DNA of 64,000 nucleotides from JAAYXS01 sp964550375. Lineage in GTDB: Bacteria > Planctomycetota > Phycisphaerae > UBA1845 > Fen-1342. Made by a program: the position numbers and the translations under genes. Every line of letters begins with the position of its first letter. The first letter of the stretch is position 1. The notes under the pieces are model-generated. The model did not search any database and was not told the DNA's origin. It saw nothing but the letters and a program-made list of their open reading frames with translations. Below, in pieces: positions 18,346-26,834 of this stretch. The stretch spans positions 1 through 64,000 of the forward strand of contig CAZJYX010000009.1 of the NCBI GenBank assembly GCA_964550375.1, read 5' to 3'.

Positions 18346-19293
18346 GTGATCATCTATGTCTTCGTGGGCCTGGTCGTACTGTGCTTGCTGTTGCTGCTGA
18401 GCGGCTTCTTCACGGTCCAGCAGCAGACGCGGGCGGTGGTCGAGCGGTTCGGGCGCTTCGCGCGCATCAGCGGGCCCGGACTGAACTGGAAGATCCCGGT
18501 GTTCGAATCGGTGGCCGGCCGCGTGACGCACCGCGTGCGCGAGCTGGAGATCAAGGTCGAGTCGAAAACGCGCGACGACGTCTTCGTGGACCTGCTGATC
18601 GCCGTGCAGTTCTTCGTGCGCGAGCATGACGACGCCGTGATTGCGGCGCACTACAAGCTGATGAACCCGCATCAGCAGATTTCGTCGTACGTCTTTGACA
18701 CGGTGCGGGCGCTGGTGCCGGAGATGCCGGTTGACCACGTGTTCTCCGAGAAGGAGAAGATTGCCGTGGCGGTCAAGGAGCGGCTGCGCGACCAGATGGA
18801 GGAGTTCGGCTACACGATTCTCCAGGCCCTGGTCAACGACATTCAGCCGGACGCCGAGGTCAAGCTGGCGATGAACAAGGTGAACGCCAGCGCGCGGCTG
18901 AAGGAGGCTGCCAAGAACGAGGCCGAGGCCAAGAAGATCCGCACGATCGCCGAGGCGGAGGCGGAGGCGCGGGCCAAGGAGCTGCAGGGTGTCGGCATCG
19001 CCCGCCAGCGGCTGGCGATTGCCAAGGGCCTGAAGGACTCGGTGGAATCGTGCGCGGCGGCCGGCATTTCGCCGGAGGAGGCGACGCGCATGGTCCTGCT
19101 GACGCAGCATTACGATACGGTCACGGCCGTCGGCACGCGGGCCCGCAGCACCGTCATGATGGTCCCCTACAGTCCCGAGGGCATGACCTCCGTGTCTGAC
19201 CAGATCATGCAGGCGTTACTTACCAACCGCAACGCGGAGAAACTGGACGACGCCCTCGCCCAGGCGGCGGCGAAGCGCGCCGACGCGAAATAG
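18346..19293 (+). CDS. SPFH/Band 7 domain membrane protein
   Basis: A 315-residue stomatin/prohibitin-type protein starting at a GTG with AAGGAGG upstream. One N-terminal membrane helix (residues 2-22) is followed by the SPFH domain (QQQTRAVVERFGRFARISGPGLNWKIPVFESV, described here in pieces: VVERFGRF, GPGLNWKIP). An Ala/Glu-rich coiled coil follows (about 190-225, KEAAKNEAEAKKIRTIAEAE). SPFH proteins oligomerise into membrane microdomain scaffolds and often control proteases or membrane fluidity. It lacks the usual neighbouring NfeD gene and instead sits between two zinc-ribbon genes. Confidence 0.88.
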   Translation: MIIYVFVGLVVLCLLLLLSGFFTVQQQTRAVVERFGRFARISGPGLNWKIPVFESVAGRVTHRVRELEIKVESKTRDDVFVDLLIAVQFFVREHDDAVIAAHYKLMNPHQQISSYVFDTVRALVPEMPVDHVFSEKEKIAVAVKERLRDQMEEFGYTILQALVNDIQPDAEVKLAMNKVNASARLKEAAKNEAEAKKIRTIAEAEAEARAKELQGVGIARQRLAIAKGLKDSVESCAAAGISPEEATRMVLLTQHYDTVTAVGTRARSTVMMVPYSPEGMTSVSDQIMQALLTNRNAEKLDDALAQAAAKRADAK

Positions 19294-19329
19294 CGTGCCG
19301 CGCCAGGCGCGCGGCCACTGGAGGACAAG

Positions 19330-19560
19330 ATGAGCAGAAACCGACCCCCCGAATACATCAGTTGTCCGCGTTGTACGACGTTGCTCGAGTACGCCGGCAC
19401 CAAGCGCTTTCACGAGGGCACGCGGGCCTGGGATTTCCTGGGCGGAGTGTTCGAGCTATTCAAGCATCGGGAGGCGTTCGACGTGTACGCCTGTCCGCGC
19501 TGCGGGCGGGTCGAGTTCTTCGTGGACGGCGTCGGCGAGGAGCTGCGCCGTGAGCACTGA
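19330..19560 (+). CDS. Small protein with two CxxC zinc-binding pairs
   Basis: A 76-residue protein. CPRC near residue 13 and CPRCGR near residue 54 provide four cysteines for one zinc. The remainder is YAGTKRFHEGTRAWDFLGGVFEL and a short FFVDGVGEEL end. The family is not recognised. The gene starts 36 bases after the SPFH gene, the same spacing as between the first two genes, which supports a three-gene operon. A hairpin follows at 19607-19633. Confidence 0.65.
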   Translation: MSRNRPPEYISCPRCTTLLEYAGTKRFHEGTRAWDFLGGVFELFKHREAFDVYACPRCGRVEFFVDGVGEELRREH

Positions 19561-19606
19561 TACGGCGGAACTCGTGTCGGGCGCGTTCCCGACCCCGTAA
19601 GCGACG

Positions 19607-19633
19607 CAGCGCCCGCATGGGGGGCGGGCGCTG
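19607..19633 (+). terminator. Hairpin between the SPFH operon and tRNA-His
   Basis: CAGCGCCCGC pairs with GCGGGCGCTG (10 bp) around a G-rich loop and is followed by TTT on the plus strand. It lies between two converging transcripts, so it may end both the operon and the tRNA. Confidence 0.6.
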
Positions 19634-19641
19634 TTTGAAAG

Positions 19642-19716
19642 GGTGAGCGACGGGATTCGAACCCGCGACCCCAAGGACCACAACCTTGTGCTCTAACCAA
19701 CTGAGCTACGCTCACC
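19642..19716 (-). tRNA. tRNA-His (anticodon GTG)
   Basis: On the minus strand the sequence folds into a full cloverleaf: acceptor GTGAGCG/CGCTCAC, D arm with AGCTCAGTTGGTTAGAGC, anticodon stem CAAGG/CCTTG with loop TTGTGGT giving GTG, and a T arm with GGTTCGAATCC. The extra G at position -1 and the C at position 73, both hallmarks of tRNA-His, are encoded. CCA is not encoded. A TAGAAT box upstream near 19733-19738 may be its -10 element. Confidence 0.96.
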
Positions 19717-19816
19717 GCGGGCAGGTAAGGCGCATTCTAGCACGGCCGCTCTCAAGTTCCAGCGCCCTGCGGGTGGCAAAAGGCGGGCCGTCAGGGAACG
19801 AGGGGGCGTCCAGCGG

Positions 19817-21616
19817 TCAGCGGGCGCGGCCGACGTAAATCGCCTCCTTGCCATCGCTGAACGTGACGTGGAAGGCCACCTCGTCGGCGTCATTGAGGAT
19901 GCCGGAGCGGCCGGGCCGGTTGGTTTCCGGCCGCGAATCGGCCTTGATGGCCGTGATATCGGCCACGGGGATGTTGGCGGCCGGATCCACGATTACGACC
20001 AGCCGCTGGTTGGTCCAGAAGCCCAGGCCCGGTGTGTCGCCGGCCGTCCGGGTGTAGGGCACCACCGCCCGGCCGAAGTTGTTGATAGCGCCGCCCGCGT
20101 CGTCCCACGTGAGGGCGACGCCGGTGAAGTCGCCGGACATTGAGGCGGCGATGCTGACACCGCTCGTCCGATCAACAATATGGGGCGTGCCACCGGCCAG
20201 GACGAGCACGGCTCCGCCGTCGCTGACGCCGGAGACCAGGTTGGTGGCATAGGTCGTGCCGTCGCCGGCGGTCAGTTCGGTCCACTCGACCTCGGACCAA
20301 TCCCAGAGGATGACGGCGTCATCGGTTTCGCTGCCGACGGTGATGGGCGTTTCGATGGCGATGTGTCCGTTCTTGCCGATCGCCATGGCGTTGTAGTACT
20401 CGCCCTCGATGCCGTACCGGGCGCCGGTCGGCAAGCCGGGCAGCGACAGGGTGGGGCGGTCATCGATGACCCGGGAGACGACGCCCGGGCTGGTGCGCAG
20501 GTATATGCCGTGCGAGCCGGTGCCGCCCGCATAGCCGCCCTGGAACAGCAGGTAGCCGCTGGGGCTGAGCGTCGTGTATTCCAGGAAGTCGGCAAAGTAG
20601 GCGGTCGTACCCTGATCGGGGACCGCGCCCGTGGTGATGTAGGCGGAACTGCTGGTGGCCATGGGCACGACCGGCGTGACGACAATTCCATCCGTCGTGA
20701 CCGCAGAAGTCACGATAGCGCTGCCCGACATGAGCGGACTGAGCGAAGTGAAGCGCACGCGGAACATGACAATGCCGAGGTCGCTGACGCCGTGGTTGGC
20801 GAACACGAAGAAGGTGGCTGCCGCGGAGACTTCGAGGGCTTCGGCGATGCTGGTGGTATCGGCCACGCGCAGCAGGTTGCGGTCGCTGGCGCGCCAGCGG
20901 AACATGCCGCGCTCGCCGCTGTCGCCGGTCATGGTGGAGACGAACATCAAGCGGCCGGCGTCGCCCCAGGCGAGCGGCTCTTTCAGGGGGTCGTAGTTTG
21001 GCAGTGGGGCGTAGTCACCGAAGCGGCCGGTAGAAGTGCCGCCGGGAAGTTGACCGGTAAGGTTGGGGTTGTCATCAGTGATCCGGACGATGGTGCCGTC
21101 TTCCCAGACGTAGAGGCCGCCGTTGCCCAGCGCGGTCGGGCCTTCGTAGTAGGCCCAGAAGGCAACGCGACCGTCGTCGTCGATAATCGGGCTGCCGAAT
21201 TCGGTGAAGGTGGTGCCGGCGGGTTGTTCGGGCACCGCAGTGCCGGTCTGGACGATCCGCTGACGAGAAAGGGCGGTTGGTACGGGGATTTCGTCGTCGC
21301 CGCCTACGTCATCGCCGCCGTCGTCGGTGCCGCCGCCCGAGCCCCCGCCACCCGAGCCGCCCCCACCGGAGCCTCCGCCGGTGCCGTCGGGGAAGAGGTC
21401 TTCGATGGCGCCGCCGCCGCCACCACCGCCTCCTCCGCCGTTGTTACCGCCGTTGTTGCCCCCATTGTTGCCGCCGTTGTTACCACCGTTGTTGCCCCCA
21501 TTGTTGCCGCCGGTGGGACAACCGCCCAAGCTGAGCAGCATGAGTACTGCAACCAGCACGGCCGCAGACCTGGCCAACCACAGCGTGCTTGTCTGGCAGG
21601 AACCTGATCGTGACAT
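19817..21616 (-). CDS. Lipoprotein with Gly/Asn-rich linker and NxxGxxAF repeats
   Basis: A 599-residue predicted lipoprotein. The start at 21616 is set by CAGGAGTG upstream and gives a clean signal peptide ending in the lipobox LGGC. A low-complexity linker of GGNN units, oligo-Gly and GGGGS-like runs (about residues 32-95) leads to a globular part. That part holds repeats such as PIIDDDGRVAFWAYY, AWGDAGRLMFVST, AMAIGKNGHIAIET and ILNDADEVAFHVTF. These match the choice-of-anchor tandem repeat NxxGxxAF family, which is common in planctomycetes and of unknown function. It probably sits on the outer membrane facing outwards or into the periplasm. It is a single gene. Confidence 0.7.
   Translation of the reverse strand: MSRSGSCQTSTLWLARSAAVLVAVLMLLSLGGCPTGGNNGGNNGGNNGGNNGGNNGGNNGGGGGGGGGGAIEDLFPDGTGGGSGGGGSGGGGSGGGTDDGGDDVGGDDEIPVPTALSRQRIVQTGTAVPEQPAGTTFTEFGSPIIDDDGRVAFWAYYEGPTALGNGGLYVWEDGTIVRITDDNPNLTGQLPGGTSTGRFGDYAPLPNYDPLKEPLAWGDAGRLMFVSTMTGDSGERGMFRWRASDRNLLRVADTTSIAEALEVSAAATFFVFANHGVSDLGIVMFRVRFTSLSPLMSGSAIVTSAVTTDGIVVTPVVPMATSSSAYITTGAVPDQGTTAYFADFLEYTTLSPSGYLLFQGGYAGGTGSHGIYLRTSPGVVSRVIDDRPTLSLPGLPTGARYGIEGEYYNAMAIGKNGHIAIETPITVGSETDDAVILWDWSEVEWTELTAGDGTTYATNLVSGVSDGGAVLVLAGGTPHIVDRTSGVSIAASMSGDFTGVALTWDDAGGAINNFGRAVVPYTRTAGDTPGLGFWTNQRLVVIVDPAANIPVADITAIKADSRPETNRPGRSGILNDADEVAFHVTFSDGKEAIYVGRAR
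21441..21512 (-). repeat. Two 36-bp units of a 12-bp GGNN-coding repeat
   Basis: Six 12-base units (TTGTTnCCnCCn on the plus strand) encode GGNN six times. They form two blocks of three units, 21441-21476 and 21477-21512, that differ at one base, which suggests a recent 36-bp duplication. Confidence 0.85.
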
Positions 21617-21797
21617 CGTTACGCACTCCTGATATGGCGGCCGCGGGAAGATCCCAGCGGGAGCCTGCTTTCCCAACTAACAGTCTATGGGTCGGGTCAA
21701 TCGACCTCCACGGCGTTTTCCGTCCGCGACCAGCCGGCATAGCACCGGCAGGGTTGGAGCAGCGTGTCCGCCGTCGGTGGAAATCGCCGGCTGAGGC

Positions 21798-22559
21798 CTA
21801 CTCGTCCCTTACTAGTATTCGAACCAAACCGACCACGCCCGCTACAAGCAGCGATGCCACCAGCAGAAAAAGCAGCATCCCGACGGCAAAGCTCAGAATC
21901 AGCCAGCTTGGCTCAAGGAGGGCATCGTGGACGGCCGGCACCAGCGACCCGAGGAGGCCGATAACCAGGCCGGCCAGGACGATCGCCCCCAGCGTGCCCC
22001 GGCGATTACCCTCGAAGGGCGCCATGCGCACGGTGAGGCAGATGGCCAGGTAAACGAACAGGACGGCGGACCAGGACGGCAGGTCGCCGTCCAGGATGCC
22101 CTGCAGCACGCGTTCCATCAGTGAGATGCAGGCCCGCAGCAGGTCCCAGAACAGCGGCAGACTCTTCGGCAAGCTCTGCGAGAGGTGCGTGAACTCGGCC
22201 GTCCGCAGGCCGGCGATGACGTTCCAGCCCCAGTAGCGGGCGGCAACGCCGAGGCATACGGCACAGGCGGTCAGTGGCAACAAGCCGACGATCACAGGAC
22301 CGATAACCGGCAGGCGCTGCTTTTCGGGGGTTTCGGCCTTGGGGTCGCCTTTGTCGTCGTCGCCCATCAGTTGCGCGTTGCGCACCGGGTTGCCGGTGAC
22401 CAGCAGGCCGAAGACGTGGCCGAGCTGGGCGACCAGGGTGCCGGGCAGGAGCACGAAGTTGACGACGCGCGGCTTGATGAGGCCGCTCCAGATCTGATGC
22501 ACGCCCCATGCCGAAAACATGATCACGAGCAGCCAGAAGGTTAGTGCAGCGTAGAGCAT
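21798..22559 (-). CDS. Multi-pass membrane protein of unknown function
   Basis: A 253-residue protein with about five hydrophobic helices: residues 3-25, 38-56 (FVLLPGTLVAQLGHVFGLLVTG), about 85-108, 160-180 and two close to the C-terminus (195-245). A charged loop with GDDDKGDPKAETPEKQR follows helix 2. The second helix resembles the HExxH helix of membrane metalloproteases, but reads AQLGH, so the first His and the Glu are missing and protease activity is unlikely. The family was not recognised. GAGG precedes the start. It is divergent from the DUF3553 gene. Confidence 0.6.
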   Translation of the reverse strand: MLYAALTFWLLVIMFSAWGVHQIWSGLIKPRVVNFVLLPGTLVAQLGHVFGLLVTGNPVRNAQLMGDDDKGDPKAETPEKQRLPVIGPVIVGLLPLTACAVCLGVAARYWGWNVIAGLRTAEFTHLSQSLPKSLPLFWDLLRACISLMERVLQGILDGDLPSWSAVLFVYLAICLTVRMAPFEGNRRGTLGAIVLAGLVIGLLGSLVPAVHDALLEPSWLILSFAVGMLLFLLVASLLVAGVVGLVRILVRDE

Positions 22560-22734
22560 GGTCCGACCTCGCTGTGCGCCACAGTTACGTGACGGTCGGC
22601 CGCAGTCCGTTGCGACCCGTGCGGGACATTATCCCGCGCCCGGCGATCATTGCCAGTGCAATCCTTCGCGCGAAACCCACGGGGCGGCACGTTTGCCGGC
22701 GGCCGGTGGCGAATTACACTGCCGGCGAGCAGGC

Positions 22735-23331
22735 ATGAGCGAATTGGACATATCAGCGGCGTTGGTCGGCCAGGACGTCTGTAACCCGGCGCGGCCGGAA
22801 TGGGGCGTGGGGAAGGTGCTGCGCGTGCAATCGACGAGCGCCGGCGGCGTGGCGCAGCATCGCGTCAGCGTGCAGTTCGCGACGGGTCATCGTACGCTGC
22901 AGATTCCCCCGGGCCGTCTGGCGCTGCCGGAGGCGCTGGCCGCCCGGCCGGAGGGCTGGCTCGATCGGGTAGGCGGCACCGACCTGGACGCTCGGCTGCG
23001 GGCGTTGCCGGATTTCGTGCGGGAGTTCCTGGGTACGCCCCGGCAGCGTCTACTGATGCAGGCCCCGCTCTTCGCGCGCGCTGAGACGCCGGCCGAGCTG
23101 GTCAAGTGGGCGCGCGAGCAGACGCGTGTCGCTGATCCGCTTTCGCGCTGGACGCGTGATGAATTGCAGGCGGCCTTCGCGGAGTTCCGAACACGCCGCG
23201 ACCACCTGCTGCGGACCACGGCGGGCGAGGTGCGCCGCGCCGGCGGGCCGGAAGCCGTGACGCGGACCCTGGCCACGCTTGAGTCGCCGCTGCGGGAGCG
23301 CATGGAGACCGTGCTGGCAGCCGGCGGCTGA
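22735..23331 (+). CDS. DUF3553 domain protein
   Basis: A 198-residue cytoplasmic protein. The N-terminal 60 residues show CNPARPEWGVGKVLRVQ followed by VSVQFATGHRTL, the pattern of DUF3553, a small SH3-like beta barrel also found at the end of UvrD-type helicases. The rest (about 65-198) is charged and helical, with FVREFLGTPRQR and repeated Arg/Glu. Role unknown; a nucleic-acid link is possible from the domain's other contexts. The ATG at 22735 was chosen because the domain begins there. It lies 82 bases before parA on the same strand. Confidence 0.7.
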   Translation: MSELDISAALVGQDVCNPARPEWGVGKVLRVQSTSAGGVAQHRVSVQFATGHRTLQIPPGRLALPEALAARPEGWLDRVGGTDLDARLRALPDFVREFLGTPRQRLLMQAPLFARAETPAELVKWAREQTRVADPLSRWTRDELQAAFAEFRTRRDHLLRTTAGEVRRAGGPEAVTRTLATLESPLRERMETVLAAGG

Positions 23332-23401
23332 CGCGGCCCGCGGAACCGGAGCCCAGGGTCCCCGCGCGGCCGAGCGGTTTTCGTTTTCCGTGCCCTGGCG
23401 C

Positions 23402-23407
23402 TATACT
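23402..23407 (+). promoter_or_regulatory. -10 box six bases before the parA start (leaderless type)
   Basis: TATACT is followed by six bases and then the ATG of parA. A weak T-rich -35 (TTTCGT) lies 17 bases upstream. There is no Shine-Dalgarno site in the remaining space. Confidence 0.5.
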
Positions 23408-23413
23408 TCGCCC

Positions 23414-24346
23414 ATGCGTTCGCTCGCCGTAATCAACCAGAAAGGCGGAGCCGGCAAGACCACGACGGCCGTTAACGTCGCGGATGCGCTGGCGCGGGCC
23501 GGCGAGCGGGTGCTGCTGATCGACCTGGATCCGCAGTCGCACGCCACGCTGCATCTGGGTGTGCAGCTTGGGGCTGAGGAGTTGAGCGTCTACGACGTCA
23601 TGGTGCGGGACGTTTCGGCTCGTGAGGCGTGGCGCTGCGTGGCGGCGCGACTGACCCTGTTGCCGGCCGGCATCGACTTGGTCGGCGCGGAGATCGAGCT
23701 GCGCGAGCGGCCCGAGCGGGAATACGCGCTGGCCCGGGCGCTGGAGTCGTGTGACGGCGACTTCTCGTATTGCATCGTTGACTGTCCACCGTCGCTGGGC
23801 GAGCTGACGATAAACGCGCTGGCCGCGGTCGATGAGCTCATTATTCCCCTGCAACCGCACTTCCTGGCATTGCAGGGCATGGGTCGGCTGCTGGAGACGG
23901 TGACGCTGGTGCGCGGCGTGCTGAATCCGCGGCTGCGCGTCAGCGGGATCGCCCTGTGCATGTTCGAGACCGGTACGCGGCTGGCGCAGGAGGTGCTCAC
24001 CGACATCACCGAGTTTATTGCCGCGGCGACGCCCGACGACGCGTGGTTCGGCGCCCGGGTGTTTGATACGAAGGTCCGCCGAAACATCAAGTTGGCGGAA
24101 TGCCCCAGCTTCGGCCAGACGATCCATGCCTACGCGCCGGGCAGTCATGGGGCGATCGACTACCAGGCGCTGACGGAGGAGATCGTGCGGGCACACTCCG
24201 CCGCGGCGGTCGATCGGCCGGATGCGACGGAGCCGGTCAGCAAGCCGGTCGCGGACGTATTGCCGGACGGGACAGCGGTGCCCGAGCCGGTGGGGCCCAA
24301 CGCCGCGCTCATCGTTCCGCAATCGGCGGACCGGCCAGACCCGTGA
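23414..24346 (+). CDS. ParA/Soj-family ATPase
   Basis: A 310-residue Walker-type ATPase. The deviant Walker A motif is KGGAGKTTT, followed by LLIDLDPQ (A') and CIVDCPPSLGELTINAL (B). ParA proteins use ATP-driven dimerisation on DNA to position chromosomes or protein cargo. No parB gene is next to it, so it may be an orphan used for cargo positioning. The last 45 residues are a Pro/Ala/Val-rich tail beyond the usual fold. The start at 23414 is the only ATG before the Walker motif and has a -10 box 6 bases upstream. The stop overlaps the GTG of the VanZ-like gene. Confidence 0.88.
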   Translation: MRSLAVINQKGGAGKTTTAVNVADALARAGERVLLIDLDPQSHATLHLGVQLGAEELSVYDVMVRDVSAREAWRCVAARLTLLPAGIDLVGAEIELRERPEREYALARALESCDGDFSYCIVDCPPSLGELTINALAAVDELIIPLQPHFLALQGMGRLLETVTLVRGVLNPRLRVSGIALCMFETGTRLAQEVLTDITEFIAAATPDDAWFGARVFDTKVRRNIKLAECPSFGQTIHAYAPGSHGAIDYQALTEEIVRAHSAAAVDRPDATEPVSKPVADVLPDGTAVPEPVGPNAALIVPQSADRPDP

Positions 24347-24774
24347 CGGCGCATAAGACGACGAAATTGCGTTCGCCCTGGGACCGCTGGTACCGGCATG
24401 CCCTGCCGGCCTACTGGATCTTCCTTTTCAGCCTGACGCATTTTCCAGTGCCGCAGTTGCCGGTGCGCGTCCGCTGGGCCGACAAGCTCACCCATATGGC
24501 CTGCTTCGGCCTGCTGGCCTTCCTCTTCTGGCGCTTCGGCGAAACGTTCCGGCGGCCCGTGTCGAACCGCTTCGTGTGGCTGGCGCTACTCTGGATGGGA
24601 GCATATGCGGCCCTCGACGAATGGTCGCAGTCGTTCGTGGGCCGTGGGGCGGACGTGCTGGATTGGGTGGCGGACATGCTCGGCGCGGCCGTGGTTCTTG
24701 CGCTGCTGGAGTGGCGCCGGCGCAGGCTCCTGTCCGCCAAGCGGACGCTGGATTCACTGGAGACCCGGCGCTAA
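24343..24774 (+). CDS. VanZ-like family membrane protein
   Basis: A 143-residue inner-membrane protein starting at a GTG that overlaps the parA stop (GTGA). Four hydrophobic helices are visible: YWIFLFSLTHF, HMACFGLLAFLFW, FVWLALLWMGAYAAL and MLGAAVVLALL. The family signature DKLTHMACFGLLAF and ALDEWSQSFVGRGADVLDWVADMLGA is clear. VanZ-like proteins are widespread and of unknown biochemical function, with one member giving teicoplanin resistance. Coupling to parA suggests co-expression but not a shared role. Confidence 0.8.
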   Translation: MTAHKTTKLRSPWDRWYRHALPAYWIFLFSLTHFPVPQLPVRVRWADKLTHMACFGLLAFLFWRFGETFRRPVSNRFVWLALLWMGAYAALDEWSQSFVGRGADVLDWVADMLGAAVVLALLEWRRRRLLSAKRTLDSLETRR

Positions 24775-24798
24775 GATCATCCACCAGCGGCGGGATGC

Positions 24799-25980
24799 GT
24801 GAGCAACCCGCGCGTGGCGAAATCTCGAACCGAAGGCAACATGCTTTACCAGCTTCCCCTGGCACCCCGATACGCGCAGCTCTCCGATGAGGAACTGCGG
24901 CGCGGCATCCAGAAGGCCAAGGACCGTCTGGGCCGGCGCCTCGTCATCCTGGGCCACCATTACCAGCAGGACGACGTCATCGCCTTCGCCGACTTCACGG
25001 GTGACAGCCTCAAGCTCGCCCAACTCGCCGCTCAGCAGAAGGAAGCCGAATTCATCGTCTTCTGCGGCGTCCACTTCATGGCGGAGTCGGCCGACATGCT
25101 GACGACGCCGGCGCAGCAGGTCATCCTCCCGGACCTCTCCGCGGGTTGCAGCATGGCGGACATGGCGGATATCGACCAGGCCGAGGCGGCGTGGGCGTTC
25201 CTCACGGCTCATGCCGGGGCTCCGCTGACGCCCATCACGTACGTGAACTCGTCCGCAGCGGTCAAGGCCTTCGTCGGCCGGCAGGACGGCGCCTGCTGCA
25301 CCAGCTCCAACGCCCGGACGGTCGTGGAATGGGCCTTGCACGGCGCGACGCCCGGTCGCTCCGACGCCGGCGGACACAAGATCCTGTTCCTCCCCGACCA
25401 GCACCTGGGTCGGAACACCGCGTTCTCACTCGGCTGGCCGCTGGACAGTATGGTCGTTTACGACCCGCATGAGCCGAACGGCGGGCTGACGCCGGAGCAG
25501 GTTCGCCGAGCCCATTTCATCTTGTGGAAAGGTCACTGCTCGGTGCACCAGTTGTTCACGGTGGAGCAGGTGGCGGCGATTAGGGCGCTGGATGAGTCTT
25601 ACCGGATAATTGTGCACCCGGAATGCCCCTGGGCGGTCTGCCAGCAGGCCGACCTGGTCGGCAGCACCGAGTTCATCATCCAGTCCGTCCGGGACGGGGA
25701 GCCCGGCTCGCATTGGGCCGTTGGGACTGAGATCCACCTGGTGCATCGCCTGGCCCGGTCATTGCCGGACCGGACCGTCCGCCTGCTGGCCGGTATCCAA
25801 TGCCTGTGCACCACGATGTACCGGATCGACCTGAAGCACCTGTACTGGGTGCTCGAGCGCCTGCTTGAGGGCGAGGTGGTCAATCGGATCACCGTCGATG
25901 ACGAGACGCGCCGCTGGTCCCTGATCGCCCTCGAACGAATGCTCGAGTTGCAGCCGTCGCGGCCGGGTGCGGCCCGATAG
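24799..25980 (+). CDS. nadA: Quinolinate synthase
   Basis: A 393-residue cytoplasmic 4Fe-4S enzyme that condenses iminoaspartate with dihydroxyacetone phosphate to quinolinate in NAD synthesis. Motifs include LGHHYQQDDV, DFTGDSLKL, FCGVHFMAESADML, and the cluster cysteines in GCSMADM (Cys117), HPECPWAV (Cys276) and CLCTTM (Cys335 or 337). CTSSNA and the LPDQHLGRNT segment also match. The GTG at 24799 gives the full length; an ATG at 24841 with GAAGG upstream is an alternative. No nadB or nadC is in the window. The gene follows the VanZ-like gene by 24 bases. Confidence 0.94.
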   Translation: MSNPRVAKSRTEGNMLYQLPLAPRYAQLSDEELRRGIQKAKDRLGRRLVILGHHYQQDDVIAFADFTGDSLKLAQLAAQQKEAEFIVFCGVHFMAESADMLTTPAQQVILPDLSAGCSMADMADIDQAEAAWAFLTAHAGAPLTPITYVNSSAAVKAFVGRQDGACCTSSNARTVVEWALHGATPGRSDAGGHKILFLPDQHLGRNTAFSLGWPLDSMVVYDPHEPNGGLTPEQVRRAHFILWKGHCSVHQLFTVEQVAAIRALDESYRIIVHPECPWAVCQQADLVGSTEFIIQSVRDGEPGSHWAVGTEIHLVHRLARSLPDRTVRLLAGIQCLCTTMYRIDLKHLYWVLERLLEGEVVNRITVDDETRRWSLIALERMLELQPSRPGAAR

Positions 25981-26163
25981 CCGGCGGGGTAGACGCCCGG
26001 CCTGGTTTCCGGTGCGTTGTCAGCGGGGGCATGGTGGCGGTTGCACGATAAACCGCGACTTAAGGGTGGCGGCACAGCTTGGTCGATAAGGGGGGCGATG
26101 AGCCGACCGGTGTGTGGGCCGGGCGGTACTGGCGCCGATACTTCCGGTTTGGAGGCAGAAACG

Positions 26164-26235
26164 ATGTTCTGGACAGCGTTCTTCGCGGTGCTATTGGTGA
26201 TGCTGGGAGCGTTGCAGGTCTTCGGGCCCATGTAG
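26164..26235 (+). CDS. 23-residue hydrophobic peptide with strong ribosome site
   Basis: GGAGG lies 8 bases before an ATG that opens a 23-codon frame encoding MFWTAFFAVLLVMLGALQVF and three more residues. The peptide is one hydrophobic helix with almost no charge, like small membrane peptides. It lies 183 bases after nadA on the same strand. The family is not recognised, and chance cannot be excluded at this length, but the ribosome site and composition favour a real gene. Confidence 0.45.
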   Translation: MFWTAFFAVLLVMLGALQVFGPM

Positions 26236-26834
26236 CAGCCGTCGCTGTGGTGAGGAATTCGTGGTCGGCCACAGAAGTTATGGGACATTGTCCCCGGATT
26301 CTGTGGCTGGGCCGGTGCAGTGCCCTCGGCACGGATCTGGGTGCCACCGCGCGATCATGACATGCGAGTCGCTCGCGGCCGTGCCCGGCAGCCGCAATCG
26401 ACGCCTCGGAGCATCAGGCTTCCGTTAGCTGACCAGGCATCCGGCTGCCGGATGGTTGCGACGTCCGAGCGACGTAACAGTGGCCTCTGGCGCCCGGAGA
26501 TGTCACGGCGGTGTAAGCGCGTGCGCTCGCTGCGGGGCAGACGCGGGGGGCTCTGACGCTCTCGTTTAAGCGTAACGTGCTGGGGTTTTTCACAAACAAC
26601 CGCAAATTCGGATTGTCGGCGGCCGAATTGCTGTATAATGGTGGCCAGGCCTGCGTGTCGCGCTGGGCGTGTGCTCGCGGAGGCTCCGGAAGTGGGCGAA
26701 GACGGCTAGTTCGCGGGAGCATTGCGGATAGATGAGTTGGCGGGGTTGTCCATGCGGACTGGATGGCGCTGTCGGCGCGGCAAGCCGGCAGGTATTCAGA
26801 ACGTTTCATGCTGTTTGGCTGGAAGGGGATTCCG
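26236..26834. other. Long intergenic region before the beta-helix/LamG gene
   Basis: No gene is supported here. Visible items are a small hairpin GTGCC-CTC-GGCAC at 26320-26332, a weak stem ACGCT/AGCGT near 26558-26575, a T5 run at 26586-26590, and a promoter-like pair ending at 26639. The stretch from about 26646 to 26834 would be a long 5' leader of the next gene. Confidence 0.5.
26612..26639 (+). promoter_or_regulatory. Probable sigma-70 promoter of the beta-helix/LamG gene
   Basis: A perfect TATAAT at 26634-26639 has ATTGTC 16 bases upstream. It would start a transcript with a leader of almost 190 bases before 26835. Confidence 0.5.

Noticed and set aside
17005..19110. A 701-codon minus-strand frame running from the transposase remnant through the SPFH gene
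   Set aside because: Only its last 200 or so codons resemble a protein family; the rest is antisense to the SPFH and zinc-ribbon genes.
20180..21607. Plus-strand frame opposite the NxxGxxAF lipoprotein
   Set aside because: No ribosome site, Gly/Ala-rich shadow of a gene with signal peptide and lipobox on the other strand.
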